64,000 nt of DNA from Leadbetterella byssophila DSM 17132 (GTDB lineage: Bacteria > Bacteroidota > Bacteroidia > Cytophagales > Spirosomataceae). Positions within the stretch are counted from its first letter, which is position 1; each line of letters begins with the position of its first letter. Below, in pieces: positions 6,776 through 18,200 of this stretch. Made by a program: the position numbers and the translations under genes. The stretch is from positions 2,914,001 to 2,978,000 of the forward strand of contig NC_014655.1 in the NCBI RefSeq assembly GCF_000166395.1, given 5' to 3'. The notes below the pieces were generated by a model, which saw only the letters and a list, made by a program, of their open reading frames with translations, did no database searches and had not been told where the DNA came from.

Positions 6776-8446
6776 ATGAAGTGGACCCTATTCCTATTCC
6801 TTACTTTTCCGACCTTCGGACAAATCATTGATCAGGATCTCATATTACTGGATAGCCTTATTCTATATCAGCAATTTAAGACCTGCGATCAGGTCATAGA
6901 TCATTTGCTTCCAGATGCTAATCAAAATAAACAATCCGAACTCAATTTCAGAAAAGCCCTTCTTCTTGAGCGCATAGATAAAAATCATGAAGCTCTAGAG
7001 ATGCTACATTCCCTTGAAAATAAAGCCATTCAGAAAGGAAATTTTGATTTACTCTGTCGTATTTACATTCAAATGGCATTAGGCTATGAGAAGTTAAATC
7101 AATACTCAACGGCCCAAAAATTTCTTGAAAAGGCAGAATTTTGGATAGAAAAATACACTTATTTAAAACCGAAAGTATTGGTAAGAAGAGCTATTCTATT
7201 TTCCCAAAATCCATCTACATGGGACAAAGCTCTGATATCTGCTATGGAAGCGGTCCGCTTAGGCATTACCTACAGAGACAGCGCATCTATAATAGATGGA
7301 CAAATAGTTCAAGGTTCAATATTTTACAAGAAAAAGGAATATGAGCATTCCAATCAGCTCTACAAAGAAGTTTTAAGCCTACATAAACATTTTAATAATG
7401 TTATGGGTAAGCCTGTTATCTATCATAACATAGCTAGGAATTATTTGGGTATGGATAACCTGGAATTGGCAAAAAAGTATAGCGATTCATCATTTGCAGG
7501 CATCCAGGTAGTAAATGACCATTATAAAGAGTTGATTTTTGGACAAAGGGCCGAGTGGTTTTATAAGATGAAAAACCTGGATTCTGCTTATGCCTACCAA
7601 AATGCTAAATATTCAGCCATGGTGGCCAACCTGAATAAAGAAGAGTTAGTTAAAGTGCGGACCATGCAACAGCAATTTGAGAATGTCAGAAACTCCAGTG
7701 TGATCAAAATACAAAAGATCTTCATTGGGGTAGCTGTGGTTCTTATTTTGATAGTTACCTTTTTGTCCATCAAGTTGCTGCGAAAGAATAGGAAAATTTC
7801 TGCTCAAAATGCCCTAATCGCGGGTCAAAGAGATGATCTTCAGGCCTTAGTAGAACAGAAATCCGTACTCTTAAAAGAACTGCAGCATAGAGTAAAAAAT
7901 AATCTGCAGCATGTGATCAGTATTTTGGAGATCCAAAAAGAGGCAGTCAATTTTAGTAATATGGAAGAACTGGTTAGGGAAAACAAAAACCGCATTCATT
8001 CCATGTCTATGCTTTATAGCCGACTAAACAGCTCAGAAGACATTCAATTTGTTAGATTAGAGGAATATTTCTTAAGTCTTGCCCATCTGGTGAGAGATTC
8101 TTATGGTTCTTTGGCTAAGAAAGTGAAGCTTGATATCAGTTGCCAAATGGACAAAATGGAGATCTCCAAAGTCTTACCATTAGGAATGATCTTAGTAGAA
8201 TTAATTTCAAATAGCATTAAACACGCTTTCTCAGATAAGGTAGAAGGTAAAATCTATCTGCACGTATGGCAAGAAGAAAGAAGCTTTAATTTTCTTTATA
8301 TGGATAATGGAAAAGGATATAATTTCAATGAAGTAAGAGAAGGTGCTCTGGGAATGGAGATCATTAAAGGTCTAATTCAGCAGTTGCAAGGCCACGTAGT
8401 TACCCGCAATTCCAATGGATTTGAAATAAAAATAGTGTTTCAATAA
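6776..8446 (+). CDS. Membrane sensor histidine kinase with periplasmic TPRs (HisKA_2)
   Basis: A 556-residue sensor kinase. Signal peptide at 1-16 (ending FPTFGQ), then about 300 periplasmic residues with a helical TPR-like pattern (for example ALGYEKLNQYSTAQKFLEKA), a transmembrane helix at roughly 316-337, a coiled coil, and a HisKA_2 phosphoacceptor region with LQHRVKNN, His at 371. The HATPase domain covers about 460-556, with N-box ELISNSIKHAF (about 473-483) and DNGKGYNF. This family autophosphorylates and passes phosphate to a response regulator. The LytTR regulator starts directly after its stop codon, so the two form a pair. TPRs suggest sensing through protein-protein contact. The signal is unknown; the convergent PKD lipoprotein is a neighbour of interest. 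Confidence 0.9.
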   Translation: MKWTLFLFLTFPTFGQIIDQDLILLDSLILYQQFKTCDQVIDHLLPDANQNKQSELNFRKALLLERIDKNHEALEMLHSLENKAIQKGNFDLLCRIYIQMALGYEKLNQYSTAQKFLEKAEFWIEKYTYLKPKVLVRRAILFSQNPSTWDKALISAMEAVRLGITYRDSASIIDGQIVQGSIFYKKKEYEHSNQLYKEVLSLHKHFNNVMGKPVIYHNIARNYLGMDNLELAKKYSDSSFAGIQVVNDHYKELIFGQRAEWFYKMKNLDSAYAYQNAKYSAMVANLNKEELVKVRTMQQQFENVRNSSVIKIQKIFIGVAVVLILIVTFLSIKLLRKNRKISAQNALIAGQRDDLQALVEQKSVLLKELQHRVKNNLQHVISILEIQKEAVNFSNMEELVRENKNRIHSMSMLYSRLNSSEDIQFVRLEEYFLSLAHLVRDSYGSLAKKVKLDISCQMDKMEISKVLPLGMILVELISNSIKHAFSDKVEGKIYLHVWQEERSFNFLYMDNGKGYNFNEVREGALGMEIIKGLIQQLQGHVVTRNSNGFEIKIVFQ

Positions 8447-9121
8447 ATGAAAAATATTCTCATAGTTGAAGATGATTTCCTTAACCGTCGCCTGATTAAG
8501 AAGGTGCTACAGGAAGAAAATTATAAAGTTCTGGAAGCCATGAGCGCTGATGAAGCTTTGAAGGTGCTCAAATACGAAAAGGTAGATTTGGCTATTCTAG
8601 ATATTCATTTGGGTAAAACAGACGGAATAAGTCTGGGGCATTTAATCAAATCTCAATTCGCCATACCTTTCCTCTATCTGACAGCTTTTGAGACACAGGA
8701 TATAGTAAGAAAGGCCATAGCTACTACTCCAATGGGGTATTTGACCAAACCCTTCAAAAGTGTGGACCTGATAAATACGGTAGAATTGGCCTTAAGGAAT
8801 TCGGAATCCGGCCCCTCCCCTTTTCTTATCGTTAAAGATGAAGACCTGAACGTTAGGGTGCCTCTATCCAGAATCTCATTTTTAGAATCTGACGGTAATT
8901 ACTTGTTGGTTCACTGCGAACATGAGGTATATAGATACAGAAGTACCATTAAACAAGCCATGGATACACTTCCGTCTATCCAGTTTATCCAGACGCATAG
9001 AGCTTTCCTTGTCAACAAAGAAAAAATCAGCCACTTTAACTCTAAGCAGCTGATTGTAGACGGGAAAAGTGTTCCCGTTTCAAAGAATTTCCTTGCCCAC
9101 GTACAAGAAGCCTTGAATTAA
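8447..9121 (+). CDS. LytTR-family response regulator
   Basis: A 224-residue cytoplasmic regulator. Receiver domain 1-118 has the acidic pocket VEDD (7-10), the phosphoacceptor Asp52 in LAILDIHLG, the conserved Thr in YLTAFE and Lys in LTKPFK. The LytTR DNA-binding domain covers about 125-224 with the typical ISFLESDGNYLLVH and QTHRAFLVNKEKI segments. Its ATG follows the kinase stop codon with no gap, so it is co-translated with the kinase at 6776. Targets cannot be read from this window. Its last 4 nt overlap the end of the convergent PKD/PQQ gene. Confidence 0.93.
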   Translation: MKNILIVEDDFLNRRLIKKVLQEENYKVLEAMSADEALKVLKYEKVDLAILDIHLGKTDGISLGHLIKSQFAIPFLYLTAFETQDIVRKAIATTPMGYLTKPFKSVDLINTVELALRNSESGPSPFLIVKDEDLNVRVPLSRISFLESDGNYLLVHCEHEVYRYRSTIKQAMDTLPSIQFIQTHRAFLVNKEKISHFNSKQLIVDGKSVPVSKNFLAHVQEALN

Positions 9122-10950
9122 GGATTTTGTCCTGTAGATCCGGGGTACCAGGATTTCCCATCTTTGCCTATTACGGTAATATCTCCCGAGCTTCCCTGCA
9201 CATTCGTCCGGAAGATCACTTGCCCATTCTTAGCATCAAGTGCTAGTAACTCACTAGAACTGCCCTTATTATCTGTGACATATACAATGTCATTGGCATA
9301 GGTAACATTCCTCGAACTAAAATTGGACCCATTAAATGACCAATTTTCAGCACCATTTCCTTTATTTATGGAAAGAACTTTGCTGCGTGCAGTGATATAG
9401 AAGGTGTTTCCTATTAATACAGGGCTTGCTTTATGGTCACTAGTACCTAAGTTAACAGACCAAATATCAGCATTATTGATCACATCAATGCGCTGGAAGA
9501 CATTTCCATCTACAACTCCAAAGATATGCTGGTCGCTTACGATAGGACTAGAGTTCTGAATCTGCTTGAAGGAATATGCTATCAAGCCTTCATGCCCGGA
9601 GCCCTGATGCTTGTTAAGGATATGGATACCTACGGAACCGCCGAAATATACGTAGTTCCCTGAGATCTGAGCCTTAGTATTCATGGAGCCTCCATAGGTC
9701 CCTCTTTGCCAATGGATACTTCCATTTGAAGCATTTAAAGCATAGAAGATTCCGCCACCTCCACTTGAAGGTGCATGAGTTCCTACGTATAGGATTTGGT
9801 TGTCCAGGATGACACTGGCGCTGATTGCGGAGGCAACAGGCGTACTCCAAATCACGTTCCCATTTGAGGCATTAATAGCATAGACATGATGGTTATTTGA
9901 ACCAAAATACACTCGTCCGTCTTGAACCAAAGGGCTTCCAGAAGAGCCTGCATTGTATCTCCATCTAACGTTTCCATTTGAAGCATCTACCGCATAAAGA
10001 TGAGTATTGGTGCAGAAATAGAGTGTGTTACCCACTGCAGTAATGGCGCCTTCTATCCTACCCTCGTATCCGTCTCTTGCCCATTTAAGTTCACCGGTGG
10101 AAGCATCTAAAGCTTCAAGGATAGTCTTATTAGTAAACGTACTTAGGTATAGGGTTTGGTTTGCTGTACTTGGTCCTAAGCCGGTGACGCTAACGGTCTT
10201 TTCTATTACGTGCTGTTCAAAAGTATTTGCTGCTGTTAATTTGACAATATAACTACCGTTACTCTTATAGGTGTGAACAGGATGATATTCTAGGCTGGAT
10301 GCTCCATCTCCAAAATCCCAGATGAAGGAATCAGCATTCGCGGAGCGGTTAGTAAAGCTCACTTTCCCTTTGTCTATCACAAAAGTGAAATTGGCTTCAG
10401 GGGGCAAAACCTGAGTTAAAGCAAGATTTTGCGAACTGGAATGTTCCCCAAACTCGTTCGTTACTTTTAGGGAAACCGTATAGTTTCCATTGTTTTTGAA
10501 GGTATGTGTGGGGTTTATTGCATGGGATTTTTCTCCGTCGCCGAAATCCCAATGGTGCTCTGTAGCAAAGCTGGCACTGCTTTTAAACTCTACCACTCCC
10601 CTACTTTTGATTTCATAGGTAAATTGTGAAATAGGTTTTGTGATATCAGAAACCTCTAGATTTTGAGATGTTGAAACATTTTGATTAGCCGACTTTACGG
10701 TCAGGGTTACTTTGTAACTTCCATTATTGTCATATTTGTGCAAAGGATTAGCTTCACTGGAAGTTTTACCATCTCCAAACTCCCATTGATAACTATCAGC
10801 ATTGGTCTCTTTGCTAGTGAATTGTACAAGATTTTTGCTTTGAAATTGAAAAGTAAATTCAGCTGAAATCTCTTCCTTTTTAGATGGCGAATCACTTTCT
10901 GTACACGCTGATAATAAAAGTAATATGAGTGGGAAAAGTAACTTTCTCAT
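9118..10950 (-). CDS. Surface lipoprotein with three PKD domains and a PQQ-like beta-propeller
   Basis: A 610-residue lipoprotein. The signal peptide ends in a lipobox LLSAC with the lipidated Cys at 16, followed by an acidic spacer. Three PKD modules follow at about 30-98, 106-178 and 184-255, each with the W(E/D)FGDG core (positions about 56, 134 and 211). From about 262 to the end runs a PQQ-type propeller with repeats such as ALDASTGELKW, AVDASNGNVRW and AINASNGNVIW. PKD modules usually present or space a binding domain at the surface and such propellers often bind proteins or polymers without cofactor; both points are family knowledge. A near-consensus minus-strand -7 element (GCAAAGTAA at 10967-10975, one mismatch) precedes it. 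It converges on the two-component genes with a 4-nt overlap. Substrate unknown. Confidence 0.88.
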   Translation of the reverse strand: MRKLLFPLILLLLSACTESDSPSKKEEISAEFTFQFQSKNLVQFTSKETNADSYQWEFGDGKTSSEANPLHKYDNNGSYKVTLTVKSANQNVSTSQNLEVSDITKPISQFTYEIKSRGVVEFKSSASFATEHHWDFGDGEKSHAINPTHTFKNNGNYTVSLKVTNEFGEHSSSQNLALTQVLPPEANFTFVIDKGKVSFTNRSANADSFIWDFGDGASSLEYHPVHTYKSNGSYIVKLTAANTFEQHVIEKTVSVTGLGPSTANQTLYLSTFTNKTILEALDASTGELKWARDGYEGRIEGAITAVGNTLYFCTNTHLYAVDASNGNVRWRYNAGSSGSPLVQDGRVYFGSNNHHVYAINASNGNVIWSTPVASAISASVILDNQILYVGTHAPSSGGGGIFYALNASNGSIHWQRGTYGGSMNTKAQISGNYVYFGGSVGIHILNKHQGSGHEGLIAYSFKQIQNSSPIVSDQHIFGVVDGNVFQRIDVINNADIWSVNLGTSDHKASPVLIGNTFYITARSKVLSINKGNGAENWSFNGSNFSSRNVTYANDIVYVTDNKGSSSELLALDAKNGQVIFRTNVQGSSGDITVIGKDGKSWYPGSTGQNP

Positions 10951-11089
10951 GATTGATGTGTTAGTGGCAAAGTAATTATAACCATTTCTAACTTTATAAA
11001 AAAGGCCGGTTTAATTTTCTAATCAATTTTTAATCTTATAGTGGCTTTAAGTGTCTCGAATTAAATTTCTTAATATACTAATCAAAAAC

Positions 11090-11121
11090 TTGCATTTGTC
11101 GACAGGATTAAATAATTTTGC
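11090..11121 (+). promoter_or_regulatory. Promoter of rpoBC
   Basis: TAATTTTGC (11113-11121) matches TAnnTTTGC exactly, with TTG at 11090-11092 and a 20-nt spacer. It gives rpoB-rpoC an independent start about 190 nt upstream of the coding region, replacing transcription from the rplK promoter. Confidence 0.7.
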
Positions 11122-11194
11122 ACTCTTTTGGTGCAAAGTAAGGAAACATTTATTATACGCACGTATTAAGTGGATTACCTACAAACCACCATTT

Positions 11195-11293
11195 ATGCCC
11201 GAGACACTTCGACCTTTCGTAGGGGTTGATGCAAAGGGGTCTTCACTGCGATTTTTTCTGACAATGCGCTTATTGTCAGCATTTTTTCAGTAG
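11195..11293 (+). CDS. Possible leader peptide upstream of rpoB
   Basis: A 32-codon frame with an ATG at 11195 and TAG at 11291-11293 lies wholly downstream of the rpoB promoter and runs straight through the terminator-like hairpin at 11258-11287. Translating ribosomes would melt that hairpin. No clear ribosome-binding site is visible and the amino-acid sequence has no recognisable family, so this may be chance. It is listed because of its position relative to the hairpin. Confidence 0.2.
   Translation: MPETLRPFVGVDAKGSSLRFFLTMRLLSAFFQ
11258..11287 (+). terminator. Terminator-like hairpin in the rpoB leader (candidate attenuator)
   Basis: CTGACAAT (11258-11265) and ATTGTCAG (11272-11279) form a perfect 8-bp stem with a GCGCTT loop, followed by CA and six T. 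It ends 30 nt before rpoB and lies between the rpoBC promoter and the coding region, so it must be read through for the polymerase subunits to be made. Stem GC content is modest, so partial termination is plausible. Confidence 0.6.
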
Positions 11294-11317
11294 TTAAACA
11301 TTAAAACAATTTAAACC

Positions 11318-14300
11318 TTGAAATTGACAGAAACCGGAAGGAAGTCCTTTGCAAGTGTTCAGCCCGCGTTAGAATATCCTGATTTTCTGGATATCCAATT
11401 GCAATCATTCACAGAGTTTTTCCAGATTGATACACCTGCTGAAAGCCGCAGAGCGGAAGGCTTGTATCAAACTTTCATGGATAACTTCCCGATTGCAGAC
11501 TCGCGCGAGAACTATGTGCTAGAGTTTGTGGATTACACCATTGACCAGCCAAAATACTCTGTAGATGAGTGTATCGATAGAGGTTTGACGTATTCTGTAC
11601 CATTGAAGGCCAAATTAAAATTGACCTGTAATGACGCAGACAACGAGGATTTTGAGACCATTGAGCAGGAGGTTTTCTTAGGAAACATCCCTTACATGAC
11701 CTCAAGAGGTTCTTTTGTGATTAACGGAGCAGAGCGTGTTATCGTTTCTCAGCTTCACCGTTCTCCGGGTGTGTTCTTCTCTATGAGTAAGCATACAAAC
11801 GGAACGAAGTTGTATTCTGCACGTGTGATCCCAATGAAAGGATCTTGGATCGAATTCTCTACTGACGTGAATAACGTCATGTATGCGTACATTGATCGTA
11901 AGAAGAAGTTTCCAGTGACTACACTACTTCGTTCTATTGGATTTGGAACGGATAAAGAAATCTTGGATCTCTTCGGACTATCTGAAGAAATCGCGGCTAC
12001 TCGTGATAACTTGAAGCAGGTTGTGGGTAGAAGATTAGCAGCAAGGGTGTTGAAAACTTGGACAGAAGACTTCGTGGATGAGGATACTGGTGAAGTAGTA
12101 TCTATTGATCGTAACGAGGTTATCTTGGAGAGGGATTCCGTTATCACTGAGGACGATGTAGAATTGATCCTTAGCACAGAATTAAAGTCGGTTATCCTTC
12201 ACAGAGAAGATGCCAACGTTTCTGAGTATAACATTATCTACAATACATTACAAAAAGATAGCTCTAACTCGGAGAAGGAAGCGGTGGAACAAATCTATCG
12301 TCAACTTCGTAACACTGAAGCTCCGGATGAAGCTACAGCGAGAGAGATTATCCAAGGTCTGTTCTTCTCTGACAAGCGTTATGACTTAGGAGAAGTAGGA
12401 CGTTACAGAGTAAATACCAAATTGAATTTGGATACTCCACTAGAGACTAGAGTTCTTTCTAAAGAGGATATCATCTCTATCGTGAAGTATTTGATCGGTT
12501 TGATAAACTCTAAAGCAGTAGTGGATGATATTGACCACTTATCTAACCGTCGTGTACGTACCGTAGGAGAGCAGTTGTCCGGACAGTTTGGTGTAGGTCT
12601 AGCCCGTATGGCCAGAACCATCAAAGAAAGAATGAACGTTAGAGATAACGAAGATTTCAAACCGGTAGATTTGATTAATGCAAGAACCTTGTCTTCTGTA
12701 ATCAACTCGTTCTTTGGTACTAACCAGTTGTCTCAGTTCATGGATCAAACGAACCCATTGGCGGAGATCACTCACAAACGTCGTCTATCCGCTTTAGGAC
12801 CTGGTGGTCTATCCAGAGAAAGAGCAGGTTTCGAGGTTCGTGACGTTCACTATACGCACTATGGTCGTCTTTGTACTATTGAAACTCCTGAAGGTCCAAA
12901 CATTGGATTGATTTCTTCGCTTTGTACTTATGCGAAAATCAACTCTATGGGCTTCATCGAGACTCCATATAACAAGATTGAAGACGGTAAGTTGACCGGA
13001 AAAATCGAATACCTAACGGCTGAAGAGGAAGATGGTAAGAACATTGCCATGGCTACTGCAGATGTAAATCCTGATGGAAGCTTTACAGTAGATACTTTGA
13101 AATGTCGTTACGAAGGTGACTTCCCAATGAAGTCTCCAGACGAGATCGAGTATATGGACATCGCTCCTAACCAGATCGTATCTATTGCGGCATCTATGAT
13201 TCCTTTCTTGGAGCATGATGATGCTAACCGTGCTTTGATGGGATCGAACATGCAGCGTCAAGCAGTGCCTTTACTTCGTCCTGAAGCTCCAATAGTAGGT
13301 ACTGGTTTGGAAGGTAAATTAGCTCGTGACTCCAGAACGCTAGTTGTAGCAGAAGGAGACGGGGTGATTGACTATGTAGATGCTGAGAAGATCGTAGTGA
13401 ACTATGACTGGACAGATAACCAGAAATTAGTAAGCTTCGATACGAACTTCACTACTTATAAATTAATCAAGTTCCGTAGAACTAACCAGGATACATGTAT
13501 TAACCTTCGTCCTATTGTATTAAAAGGACAAAGAGTTAAGAAAGGACAAATCCTTGTAGAAGGTTATGCTACTCAGGGTGGTGAACTTGCTCTAGGACGT
13601 AACCTTCAGGTAGCGTTCATGCCTTGGCAAGGTTATAACTTTGAGGATGCCATCGTAATCTCTGAACGTGTGGTTCGTGAAGATATCTTTACTTCCATCC
13701 ACATTGAGGAATTTGACCTTGAAGTACGTGATACGAAGAGGGGAGAGGAAGAATTAACTTCTGAAATTCCAAACGTATCTGAAGAAGCAGTTAAGAACCT
13801 GGACGAAAACGGTATAGTACGTGTAGGTACTCACATCAAAGAAGGTGATATCCTTATCGGTAAGATTACTCCTAAAGGAGAGTCTGATCCAACTCCGGAA
13901 GAGAAGCTATTGAGAGCTATCTTCGGTGATAAAGCCGGTGATGTGAAAGATGCTTCTAAGAAAGCACCTCCATCTCTAAGAGGGGTGATCATTGATACCA
14001 AACTCTTCTCTAGACCTTCTAAAGAAGAACGTTTGAAACACAAGGAGGAAGTTAAACGTCTGATGGTAAAACACAGCAAAGACCTTTCTGCCTTGAAAGA
14101 AGTAATGATTGATAAAATGGTAACTCTATTAGACGGTAAAACTTCTAATGGTGTGAAACATAAATTCGGAGAAGAACTAATCTCTAAAGGAGTTAAGTTT
14201 AACCGTTCGAACATTACGAATAACCTATTCCCAGAGAAAAACCCATTTGTGGATGAAAGCACTTATAACGTGCCTGAAGAAGCAAACTTATTGGGTGATA

Positions 14301-15175
14301 TTATCTTGGAAGGCTGGACTAATGATGCTGAAACGAACAGCCTTTTGGTACAATTAGTGAAAAACTATTTGACTAGAAGATCTGAAATCATCGGTGTGTT
14401 CAAGAGAGAGAAATTTGTTCTTGAAGTAGGTGATGAACTTCCAGCGGGTATCGTTAAGCTAGCTAAGGTTTACATCGCTAAGAAACGTAAACTGAAAGTA
14501 GGGGATAAGATGGCCGGTCGTCACGGTAACAAAGGGGTTGTGGCTCGTATCGTAAGAGACGAGGATATGCCATTCCTTGAAGACGGAACTACCATGGACA
14601 TCGTACTAAACCCACTAGGTGTACCTTCCCGTATGAACATCGGACAGCTGTACGAGGTTTGTTTAGGATGGGCCGGAAAGAAGCTAGGTCGTAAATATGC
14701 TACTCCAATCTTTGATGGTGCTTCTAGCGAAGAAGTGGCAGCTGAGTTGAAAGAAGCAGGTCTACAAGAATTCGGTCGTACATACCTATATAACGGTTTA
14801 ACGGGTGAGCGCTTTGACCAGCCTACAACAGTGGGTATCATGTATATGTTGAAGCTAGGTCACTTGGTAGACGATAAAATGCACGCTCGTTCTATCGGAC
14901 CATACTCTCTTATTACTCAACAACCTCTGGGTGGTAAAGCTCAGTTTGGTGGTCAGCGTTTTGGAGAGATGGAGGTATGGGCTCTGGAAGCCTTCGGTGC
15001 GTCACATGTATTAAGGGAGATCCTTACGCTGAAATCCGATGACGTACTCGGAAGAGCGAAAGCATACGAAGCCATAGTTAAAGGTGAAAACTTACCTAAA
15101 GCTAGCATTCCGGAATCGTTTAACGTATTGGTGCACGAACTAAGAGGACTTGCACTAGAGATCACTCTTAATTAA
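11318..15175 (+). CDS. rpoB: DNA-directed RNA polymerase subunit beta
   Basis: A 1285-residue beta subunit, full length for Bacteroidota. Characteristic stretches include the rifampicin-pocket region with [20 protein letters not shown] and [19 protein letters not shown], the [10 protein letters not shown] segment, and the [13 protein letters not shown] active-site element near residue 1063. With beta' it forms the catalytic centre of transcription. The only start that fits is TTG at 11318, since an in-frame TAA lies 6 nt upstream (11312-11314) and the protein already begins in the conserved [20 protein letters not shown] region. It is followed 30 nt later by rpoC. Promoter and attenuator-like hairpin precede it. 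Confidence 0.98.
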   Translation: MKLTETGRKSFASVQPALEYPDFLDIQLQSFTEFFQIDTPAESRRAEGLYQTFMDNFPIADSRENYVLEFVDYTIDQPKYSVDECIDRGLTYSVPLKAKLKLTCNDADNEDFETIEQEVFLGNIPYMTSRGSFVINGAERVIVSQLHRSPGVFFSMSKHTNGTKLYSARVIPMKGSWIEFSTDVNNVMYAYIDRKKKFPVTTLLRSIGFGTDKEILDLFGLSEEIAATRDNLKQVVGRRLAARVLKTWTEDFVDEDTGEVVSIDRNEVILERDSVITEDDVELILSTELKSVILHREDANVSEYNIIYNTLQKDSSNSEKEAVEQIYRQLRNTEAPDEATAREIIQGLFFSDKRYDLGEVGRYRVNTKLNLDTPLETRVLSKEDIISIVKYLIGLINSKAVVDDIDHLSNRRVRTVGEQLSGQFGVGLARMARTIKERMNVRDNEDFKPVDLINARTLSSVINSFFGTNQLSQFMDQTNPLAEITHKRRLSALGPGGLSRERAGFEVRDVHYTHYGRLCTIETPEGPNIGLISSLCTYAKINSMGFIETPYNKIEDGKLTGKIEYLTAEEEDGKNIAMATADVNPDGSFTVDTLKCRYEGDFPMKSPDEIEYMDIAPNQIVSIAASMIPFLEHDDANRALMGSNMQRQAVPLLRPEAPIVGTGLEGKLARDSRTLVVAEGDGVIDYVDAEKIVVNYDWTDNQKLVSFDTNFTTYKLIKFRRTNQDTCINLRPIVLKGQRVKKGQILVEGYATQGGELALGRNLQVAFMPWQGYNFEDAIVISERVVREDIFTSIHIEEFDLEVRDTKRGEEELTSEIPNVSEEAVKNLDENGIVRVGTHIKEGDILIGKITPKGESDPTPEEKLLRAIFGDKAGDVKDASKKAPPSLRGVIIDTKLFSRPSKEERLKHKEEVKRLMVKHSKDLSALKEVMIDKMVTLLDGKTSNGVKHKFGEELISKGVKFNRSNITNNLFPEKNPFVDESTYNVPEEANLLGDIILEGWTNDAETNSLLVQLVKNYLTRRSEIIGVFKREKFVLEVGDELPAGIVKLAKVYIAKKRKLKVGDKMAGRHGNKGVVARIVRDEDMPFLEDGTTMDIVLNPLGVPSRMNIGQLYEVCLGWAGKKLGRKYATPIFDGASSEEVAAELKEAGLQEFGRTYLYNGLTGERFDQPTTVGIMYMLKLGHLVDDKMHARSIGPYSLITQQPLGGKAQFGGQRFGEMEVWALEAFGASHVLREILTLKSDDVLGRAKAYEAIVKGENLPKASIPESFNVLVHELRGLALEITLN

Positions 15176-15205
15176 TTGTAATCATTTTCAAACAAAGAAT
15201 AGAAA

Positions 15206-18200
15206 ATGTCACTAAAGAAAAATAAAAAGCTGAATAGCGATTTTAATAGCTTCACCATCAGCTTGGCCTCTCCAGAATCCATTCTGGAAGGCTCTTACGG
15301 TGAAGTTACTCAGCCGGAAACCATCAACTATAGAACCTACAAACCAGAAATGGGAGGTTTGTTCTGTGAAAGGATTTTCGGTCCGGTGAAAGACTGGGAA
15401 TGTCACTGCGGTAAGTACAAGAGAATCCGTTACAAAGGAATCATTTGCGACCGTTGTGGTGTAGAAGTAACAGAGAAAAAAGTTAGACGTGAACGTATGG
15501 GACACATTGAATTAGTGGTTCCTGTAGCTCACATCTGGTACTTCAAATCCCTTCCTAACAAAATCGGTTATTTGCTAGGCCTTTCTTCTAAAAAACTAGA
15601 CCAAGTAATATACTACGAACGTTACGTGGTAATTCAGCCTGGTATTAAAGAAGAGGACGGTTTAAGCCAAATGGACTTCTTGACTGAAGAAGAATATTTG
15701 GACGTTCTTGACAAATTGCCTAGAGAAAACCAAATGTTACCTGATGAAGATCCTCAGAAATTCATCGCTAAAATGGGTGCTGAAGCGCTTTATATGCTTC
15801 TTTCTCGTTTGAAGCTAGATGAATTGTCTTACGAACTTCGTCACCAGGCAGCTACGGATAACTCTCAACAAAGAAAAGCGGAAGCTTTGAAACGTTTGAA
15901 AGTGGTAGAATCCTTCAGAGATGCTCAAACTCGTATTGAGAACAAACCTGAGTGGATGATTATCCGTATGGTACCTGTTATTCCACCGGAACTTCGTCCT
16001 CTAGTTCCTTTGGATGGTGGACGTTTCGCTACTTCGGACTTGAACGACTTGTACCGTAGAGTGATCATCCGTAATAACCGTCTGAAGAGACTTTTAGAGA
16101 TCAAAGCTCCTGAAGTGATCTTGAGAAACGAGAAACGTATGCTTCAAGAAGCTGTTGACTCGTTATTTGATAACTCTAGAAAAGTAAACGCCGTTAGATC
16201 AGATGGTAACCGTGCTTTGAAATCCCTTTCTGATATGTTGAAAGGTAAACAAGGTCGTTTCCGTCAGAACTTATTAGGTAAAAGGGTGGACTACTCTGGT
16301 CGTTCGGTAATCGTGGTAGGTCCGGAATTGAAATTGCACGAGTGTGGTCTTCCTAAAGATATGGCCGCTGAGCTTTTCAAACCGTTTATCATCCGTAAAC
16401 TGATTGAAAGAGGTATAGTTAAGACGGTGAAATCTGCGAAGAAGATCGTAGATAGAAAAGACGCGGTGATCTGGGATATCCTTGAGAATGTATTGAAAGG
16501 ACACCCTGTATTGCTAAACCGTGCTCCTACACTACACCGTTTGGGTATCCAGGCTTTCCAACCTAAACTGGTGGAAGGTAAAGCTATCCAATTACACCCT
16601 CTAGTGTGTACCGCGTTTAACGCCGACTTTGACGGTGACCAGATGGCTGTTCACGTGCCTTTGAGCCAGGAAGCTATTATGGAAGCCTCTATCTTGATGT
16701 TGTCTTCGCATAACATTCTTAACCCGGCTAACGGTGCACCTATTACCGTACCTTCTCAGGACATGGTACTTGGTCTTTATTACGTAACTAAAGGAAAACG
16801 TTCTACTCCTGAAGAGCCAATCTTAGGAGAAGACAAGATCTTCTATAGTGCGGAAGAAGTGATCATAGCCTTGAATGAAGGTCGTCTTTCTAAACATGCC
16901 TTCATCAAAGTGAAAGCAAAAGTGAAAGATGAGAACGGAGAGTTGGTAGAAAAAATGATCGATACTGTAGCAGGTAGGGTATTGTTTAACCAATTCGTCC
17001 CTGAGAAAGTAGGTTATATCAATGAACTTTTGACCAAGAAAAAGCTTCAAGGTATCATCGGTAAGGTATTTAAGGAAGTATCCTTTGCCCGTACCGCGCA
17101 GTTCCTAGATGATATCAAAGAACTTGGATTCCAGTCGGCCTTCCGTGGTGGTCTTTCCATAGGTTTAGGTGACATCATGATCCCTGAAGAAAAACAAGGT
17201 CTGATTGATAATGCTCGTGAAGAAGTAGAAGAGGTACAAAACAACTATATGTTTGGTATCATCACTGAACGTGAGCGTTATAACCAAATCATCGATATCT
17301 GGACAAGAGTTAACACTCGTTTGAGAGAGACATTGTTGCGTCAGTTGGAAAACGACAGACAAGGTTTCAACCCAGTATATATGATGATGCACTCTGGAGC
17401 AAGGGGTTCTCAAGAGCAGATTCGTCAGTTAGGTGGTATGAGGGGTCTAATGGCCAAGCCACAGAAAAACATCGCGGGTTCTGTGGGTGAGATCATCGAA
17501 AACCCAATCCTTTCTAACTTTAAAGAAGGTTTGGATGTTCTTGAGTACTTTATCTCTACTCACGGTGCTCGTAAAGGTCTTGCGGATACTGCCCTTAAAA
17601 CTGCCGATGCGGGTTACTTGACTCGTCGTCTTCATGATGTGGCTCAAGACGTTGTAGTGAACGAAGAAGACTGCGGTACTTTAAGAGGTATCAACGTTTC
17701 AGCATTGAAAGAAAACGATGATGTAATCGAACCACTTTCTGAGCGTATCCTTGGTAGAACTTCTGTTCATGACATTATCGATCCTATAACTAAGGAATTG
17801 ATTCTGGCAGCAGGAGAGGAGATTACTGAAGAAATCGCTGAGCGTGTAGATGAAACATCAATTGAAACCATAGAGATTCGTTCTCCATTGACTTGTGAAA
17901 CTAAAGTAGGGGTTTGTGCTAAATGTTATGGTAGAAACCTTGCTTCTGGTAGAATGGTTGACGTAGGTGAGGCTGTTGGTGTAATTGCTTCTCAATCTAT
18001 CGGTGAGCCTGGTACACAGTTGACACTTCGTACGTTCCACACCGGGGGTACCGCGATGAACGTTTCCGTTGAAGCGAACTTGAAAGCGAAGTTCCCAGGT
18101 AAGATCAGCTTCGAAGATGTTAGAACAGTAGAATATACAAACAAAGAGGGTGAAGTTAATACTATCGTGATCGGTCGTCGTGGAGAAATCCGTATCATCG

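Noticed and set aside
11051-11293. 80-codon frame in front of rpoB
   Set aside because: Starts upstream of the rpoB promoter; only its downstream part (11195 onward) could be on the transcript.
11475-15165. Long antisense frames inside rpoB
   Set aside because: Shadows of the conserved beta-subunit gene; no start or ribosome-binding context.
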